From Camarhynchus parvulus (taxonomy: Eukaryota; Chordata; Aves; Passeriformes; Thraupidae): a stretch of DNA of 64,000 nt. Made by a program: the position numbers and the translations under genes. Shown here piece by piece: positions 60,680-64,000 of the stretch; within the stretch, counting starts at the first letter, position 1, and the number at the start of each line of letters is the position of its first letter. The notes under the pieces were generated by a model. That model had not been told where the DNA came from. It saw only the letters and a list, made by a program, of their open reading frames with translations, and made no database searches. The DNA lies in contig NC_044572.1 of assembly GCF_901933205.1 (NCBI RefSeq), positions 63,900,465-63,964,464 of the forward strand, read 5' to 3'.

Positions 60680-60762
60680 AAATAAAGATAGAAAGATAGA
60701 ATAGATAGAATAAGAGATATCTAATCTTATAGAAATAAAGATAGAAAGATAGAATAAGAGAG
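60666..60762. repeat. 53-bp-spaced direct duplication with a GATAGA microsatellite
   Basis: The block starting ATCTAATCTTATAGAAATAA and continuing through AGATAGAAAGATAGAATA occurs at 60666 and again at 60719 without visible mismatch. Between them lies an extra GATAGAAT unit. The right palindrome arm is therefore present a second time, giving one copy of the left arm and two of the right. Confidence 0.88.
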
Positions 60763-61582
60763 GAGCCAACTAAATTCTTCCTGCCACTGGTGTCAGTTAT
60801 CATTAGATAACCACTAAACATAAAGTAGTTCCTAAAGGACAGAAAATGCTGGGTTCATACAGTGCATGTACAAAGGCCTTGCATGGCAGATAATCATTAC
60901 AATAGAAAAACAACAGTGATGGAGTCAGCAAGGGAGCTACCCATCCTCTGACATCTGTTGAAGTCCCAGTGGCCTTCTGCTCTTTTTGTTCAGAGCATGT
61001 GAGCTCCAGGCCTGGCAGGCATGTTTGTAATTAGTGTTTCCAGCATCACCCTGATGCTGCTTGCTGTGCCATGGAGAATGTTGCTCCCATGAAGCTGGGC
61101 TGCCATGTGGGCTGCTCAAGGGTAGTGCTGAACTCTCACCAGGCTCCTGCATTATAAGCTGGTCTCTGTGCAGAGTAATAAAACCAAGCCTTGCTAGAGA
61201 AATGGACTAGGTGGGATTCTTAGGGTAAAAGCAGGTTTGAAGAGGGAAGGGCACCAGCCTGCCAGGTTGATCCCTGAAGGGAGTTACCAGAATTCTTAAT
61301 GTGTGAAAAGTGAAATAACTGCAAATATATGGTTCTATAAAATAGGGCTTATGTGCCAGAGAAGTAATTCTACTGGGACAGGGTAAAGGAAGAAAATGTT
61401 TACAGCCTTCCTATTTAGTAGGCTTCATGAATTTTGCCTGCTGCCTCTTTTGGATGCCCATTCATTACCAGAGCCTGTTAGAGCACTCAGAGCTTCAAGT
61501 GAGGTAATGGACTCTGTGGAAATCAATCCCAAGTTAAGTCCCTGAAACTAACAGTCACCTAGCAATCAGGCATAAAAGGATG
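60763..61582. other. Intron sequence, nothing recognised
   Basis: No repeat family or exon identified. A weak 71-codon minus-strand frame (60937-61152) has no motifs. Confidence 0.4.
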
Positions 61583-62250
61583 AGGGACATACCCATTGGG
61601 TCACACCAATGTTCATATCTGGCCCTGGATTCTTCTTCATCCGTGCCCAGAAGATGTGCTGATCAGGTAGAACATGGGAGTCTGGCCCATGTCTGCAGTC
61701 TGCTCCCTTGCACATTCCTGCATCCACCATTCTTGTATTGGGGGTGTTAGGAGAAGCATTATTGCCTGTACCCTGTACTGTTTGATTATGGACCTATTGT
61801 CCCTGGATTTGTCTAATCCCTTTTTGAACCTGCTGATACTGTCTGCCTGTGGCAGATGTTCCAGGTCATCGCTGTGGCAACAAATTCCAGAAATTCACTA
61901 CTGTCTCACTAAAAACATATCTTCTTTTATTAATTTTAAATTATTTCCTGCTCATTTCAGTGAGTGCCTCCCACAGCTAATAATACTGAATTTAGTTTAA
62001 AACAGTTCTATAAGTACCTTGCCACAGACTTCATAATTTTGTAAATGTTGATCATATTTCCCATCAGACTTTTTAAGCTGAAGACTCATGGACTTTCTGG
62101 TCCCTCTTGGTAAAGCAGCTCCTCTGTCCCCTTAAGCATTGCAGTTGTCTGTGCATGTACCTTTTCCATGTGCACTTTGTCCTTTAAATGCAGAAACCAG
62201 AAATGCCCCCAGTGCTCAGGATGCCTTTGTGCAGATGGAACCATAGACCT
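61583..62250 (-). mobile_element. Ancient CR1/L3-like LINE 3' region, minus strand
   Basis: On the + strand the order is GGGTCACACCAATGTTCAT, then TCTGGCCCT, CTAATCCCTTTTTGAACCTG, GGCAGATGTTCCAGG, GTGGCAACAAATTCCAGAAA, ACTAAAAACATATCTTCTTT and GTGAGTGCCTCCCACA. These are followed by TTGATCATATTTCCCATCAG, TTTTTAAGCTGAAGACTCAT, AAGCAGCTCCTCTGTCCCC, ACCAGAAATGCCCCCAGTGC and TCAGGATGCC. This series matches the reverse complement of an old CR1-type element familiar from turtle and crocodilian DNA. It is very diverged compared with the other CR1 copies here, so it predates them. Confidence 0.65.
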
Positions 62251-64000
62251 GCAGCATTCACTGCACAAAAGAAGTACTACAGATGCCAGTTTGAAAATTC
62301 ACTGCGCATAGAGATGGGAAATAACAAACCATAACAAACTGCTGTTATTATTTTATATTTGATGTTAAGTACTGTAAATATTCATGGCACTTCTCAGGAA
62401 AGCAGAGGTAGGGTGGGTCAGAATAACACAGCACTACGTCATGCTTTGTGAACAGAATGGTTTTCCACATGGTCCCAGCCCTGCACGCATTTCCAGCTGT
62501 AGTGCTGCCAAGAACAATCACATGAATTTGCAGGAACTGTTCATGGCAGCAAGCAGCACTGTGGCCTCTGAACCCATGGTGCCTAGGTGCGTAGGTTCAT
62601 ACATATGTCCATATATAGGCAAGGGCCTTTTTTAAACCTTGTTTTATTTTTCCAATATAAATATCAGTGCCTTAAAAATGCAGAATGAAGGTTGGCTGAA
62701 TTGTATAGAATGACTTCAGGAATTTCCCCATTGTCTGCATAACTGATAGCTGACTGAGGTAATATTTTACACAGTCTAAGCTTAGTGTGTGGATCTGAAG
62801 GTCCCTAAAACTCCTTTCCCATATGGTCAAGCTTAAATCTGGTGATTGTTTTGTAGTGAGATTTTTTTTTTGCCAACCTTTGTTTTGTGGTTGTTGCCTG
62901 CAGATGGAGGGTTAACCCTGAGGAGGTGACTGTGTAATAAGAACGAGTGCATTTCTTGGCATTGCCCACGGCAACAGTGAAGGAATATCCCATATTCTTG
63001 CTGTGTTATCAGCGTCATGTTTATATTCAGTGTTATAACCACTTTATACTCTAAATGTTGTTTTTATGCTTTCAACCTGGTTAGTTGTATCTTGATTTTG
63101 GTAGATGCTTTTTTGAAAGCCTTTAGAGAGAGCTCTTGTCAGAGATGAGCCGAGAAGTTTTACTTTATTGGTCCATGCTCCAAGGATATTCATGAGTATA
63201 TTAGGTTTGATTTACTAATGGGCAGGGAGAAAATTGAAAGAAGCATTACTTGCTGGCTTTCACAGTCCTTTGTGTATAAGGTGAAGTGACAATATATGTA
63301 AATTTGAATTTCATTTTCTATGATGGTAACAGGAAAATTAATTTACAGTCAGCATTTTGTCCACTAAGCTTTGTCTTATGAATCTGATTTCCAGTATTTA
63401 AAAAAAAAACCCAAACATTTTCTAGTATAAATATGGCTTACTTTGGCATCTCTTTCCTTCATTTTTCTGCCTTTTCCTATTTCATTATGAATTATAATCC
63501 ATCCAAAAAGCTAGAATGGCTTTATGGTACAGCTGTACTTCACATATAAGCAGTTTGGCTGCCTTCCCAAAATGGCACATTTCAACCATGACTGCCATTA
63601 AAGCTGCTAGCAACGATTCTAACCATACTGATGTGTTTCAGTCAGCTTAATTATATTTTTAAGTCAGGTCACATTCAAGAATATTCCTGGCCCTTGGCTA
63701 CACAGTACAGTAACACTTTGAAATTTCATCTCTTGGGACATCAGCTGTCATTTTCGAGTCATTGAGAAATGTGTTTGATGGTACCTACCCAGTCCTTGGT
63801 GAAACATTTGCTCCTAGGACCATCTGCCCCTTTAATAGAGTTATTTCAGCATCGCTTCAATTTCTGCAGCAGCTGCCCACTGATAATAAGTCAGATGTGG
63901 GGATGTCACAGAGAAGAACAGCAGAGCCTGACTGCAGTGCTGTTGTTGCCTTCAGCTCACTCTGTCAGAACATCATTTCCCCAATTAATGAAATCCCCAT
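62251..64000. other. Intron sequence to the window edge, nothing recognised
   Basis: AT-rich, with short A and T runs (near 62861 and 63401). No exon matching GFOD1 residues after 84 was found. Confidence 0.4.

Larger units (their letters stand above)
24969..64000 (+). other. GFOD1: GFOD1 intron 1 (5' part; continues past the window)
   Basis: The intron opens with the strong donor GTGAGTG and runs at least 39 kb. I could find no continuation of the protein (the block after residue 84) in any frame, so exon 2 must lie further right. A very long first intron is known for vertebrate GFOD1. The first 500 bp are CpG-rich and the rest is AT-rich. Named repeats and hairpins inside are listed separately. 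Other open frames of up to about 160 codons on either strand (27138-27617 minus, 29874-30332 plus, 42582-43037 minus, 51673-52083 minus) show no recognisable domains and are not called as genes. Confidence 0.8.

Noticed and set aside
1..64000. tRNA, rRNA, CRISPR arrays, bacterial operons or intact retroviral genes
   Set aside because: None could be recognised on either strand. The retroviral sequence consists of LTRs only.

Overview
The window looks like chromosomal DNA from a bird, most likely a songbird. Three things point that way: CR1 LINE 3' ends with the usual (ATTCTATGA)-like tails in both orientations, several solo LTRs of kinds common in passerine genomes, and one vertebrate CpG-island promoter with a recognisable first exon. 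The organism call is inference; no species label can be read from the sequence. There is no operon structure, no CRISPR array, and no tRNA or rRNA gene that I can recognise.

The only protein-coding gene I can support is GFOD1 (glucose-fructose oxidoreductase domain containing 1) on the + strand. Its first coding exon is at 24716-24968 and ends in a strong splice donor after one base of codon 85. It lies in a GC- and CpG-dense island of about 1.6 kb (about 23840-25460). The presumed 5' leader carries upstream ORFs, including a 38-codon one in strong Kozak context that ends 50 nt before the GFOD1 start. Everything from 24969 to the end of the window (more than 39 kb) reads as GFOD1 intron 1. 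Exon 2, with the rest of the protein, lies beyond the right edge.

Left part (1-23.8 kb): upstream intergenic DNA rich in retroelements. Two LTRs of one family lie in inverted orientation (1315-2268 minus, 2840-4165 plus). The plus copy is itself split by a second, unrelated solo LTR (3736-4047) with a clean 6-bp target duplication. Further right are another LTR (5357-about 5995), a CR1 piece that keeps decayed reverse-transcriptase coding sequence (16480-17713), an LTR at 18509-about 18922, an LTR-like element at 21643-about 22143 (minus), and a short CR1 tail (23109-23404). An unidentified repeat of about 320 bp occurs as an inverted pair at 18061-18383 (minus) and 23410-23733 (plus), the second copy ending just before the CpG island.

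Right part (25-64 kb): an AT-richer intron with scattered old repeats. These include CR1 pieces at 47393, 50551 and 56145, an ancient CR1/L3-like 3' end at 61583-62250, and a second copy (minus) of the 5357 LTR family at 59046-59675. It also holds a (CA)22 microsatellite followed by TG repeats, a perfect 34-bp palindrome beside a tandem duplication near 60.65 kb, and other hairpins. Several AT-rich stretches on both sides of the gene carry homeodomain- or POU-like motifs and look like candidate conserved regulatory DNA; that is inference needing alignment. I did not find a convincing new multi-gene system.
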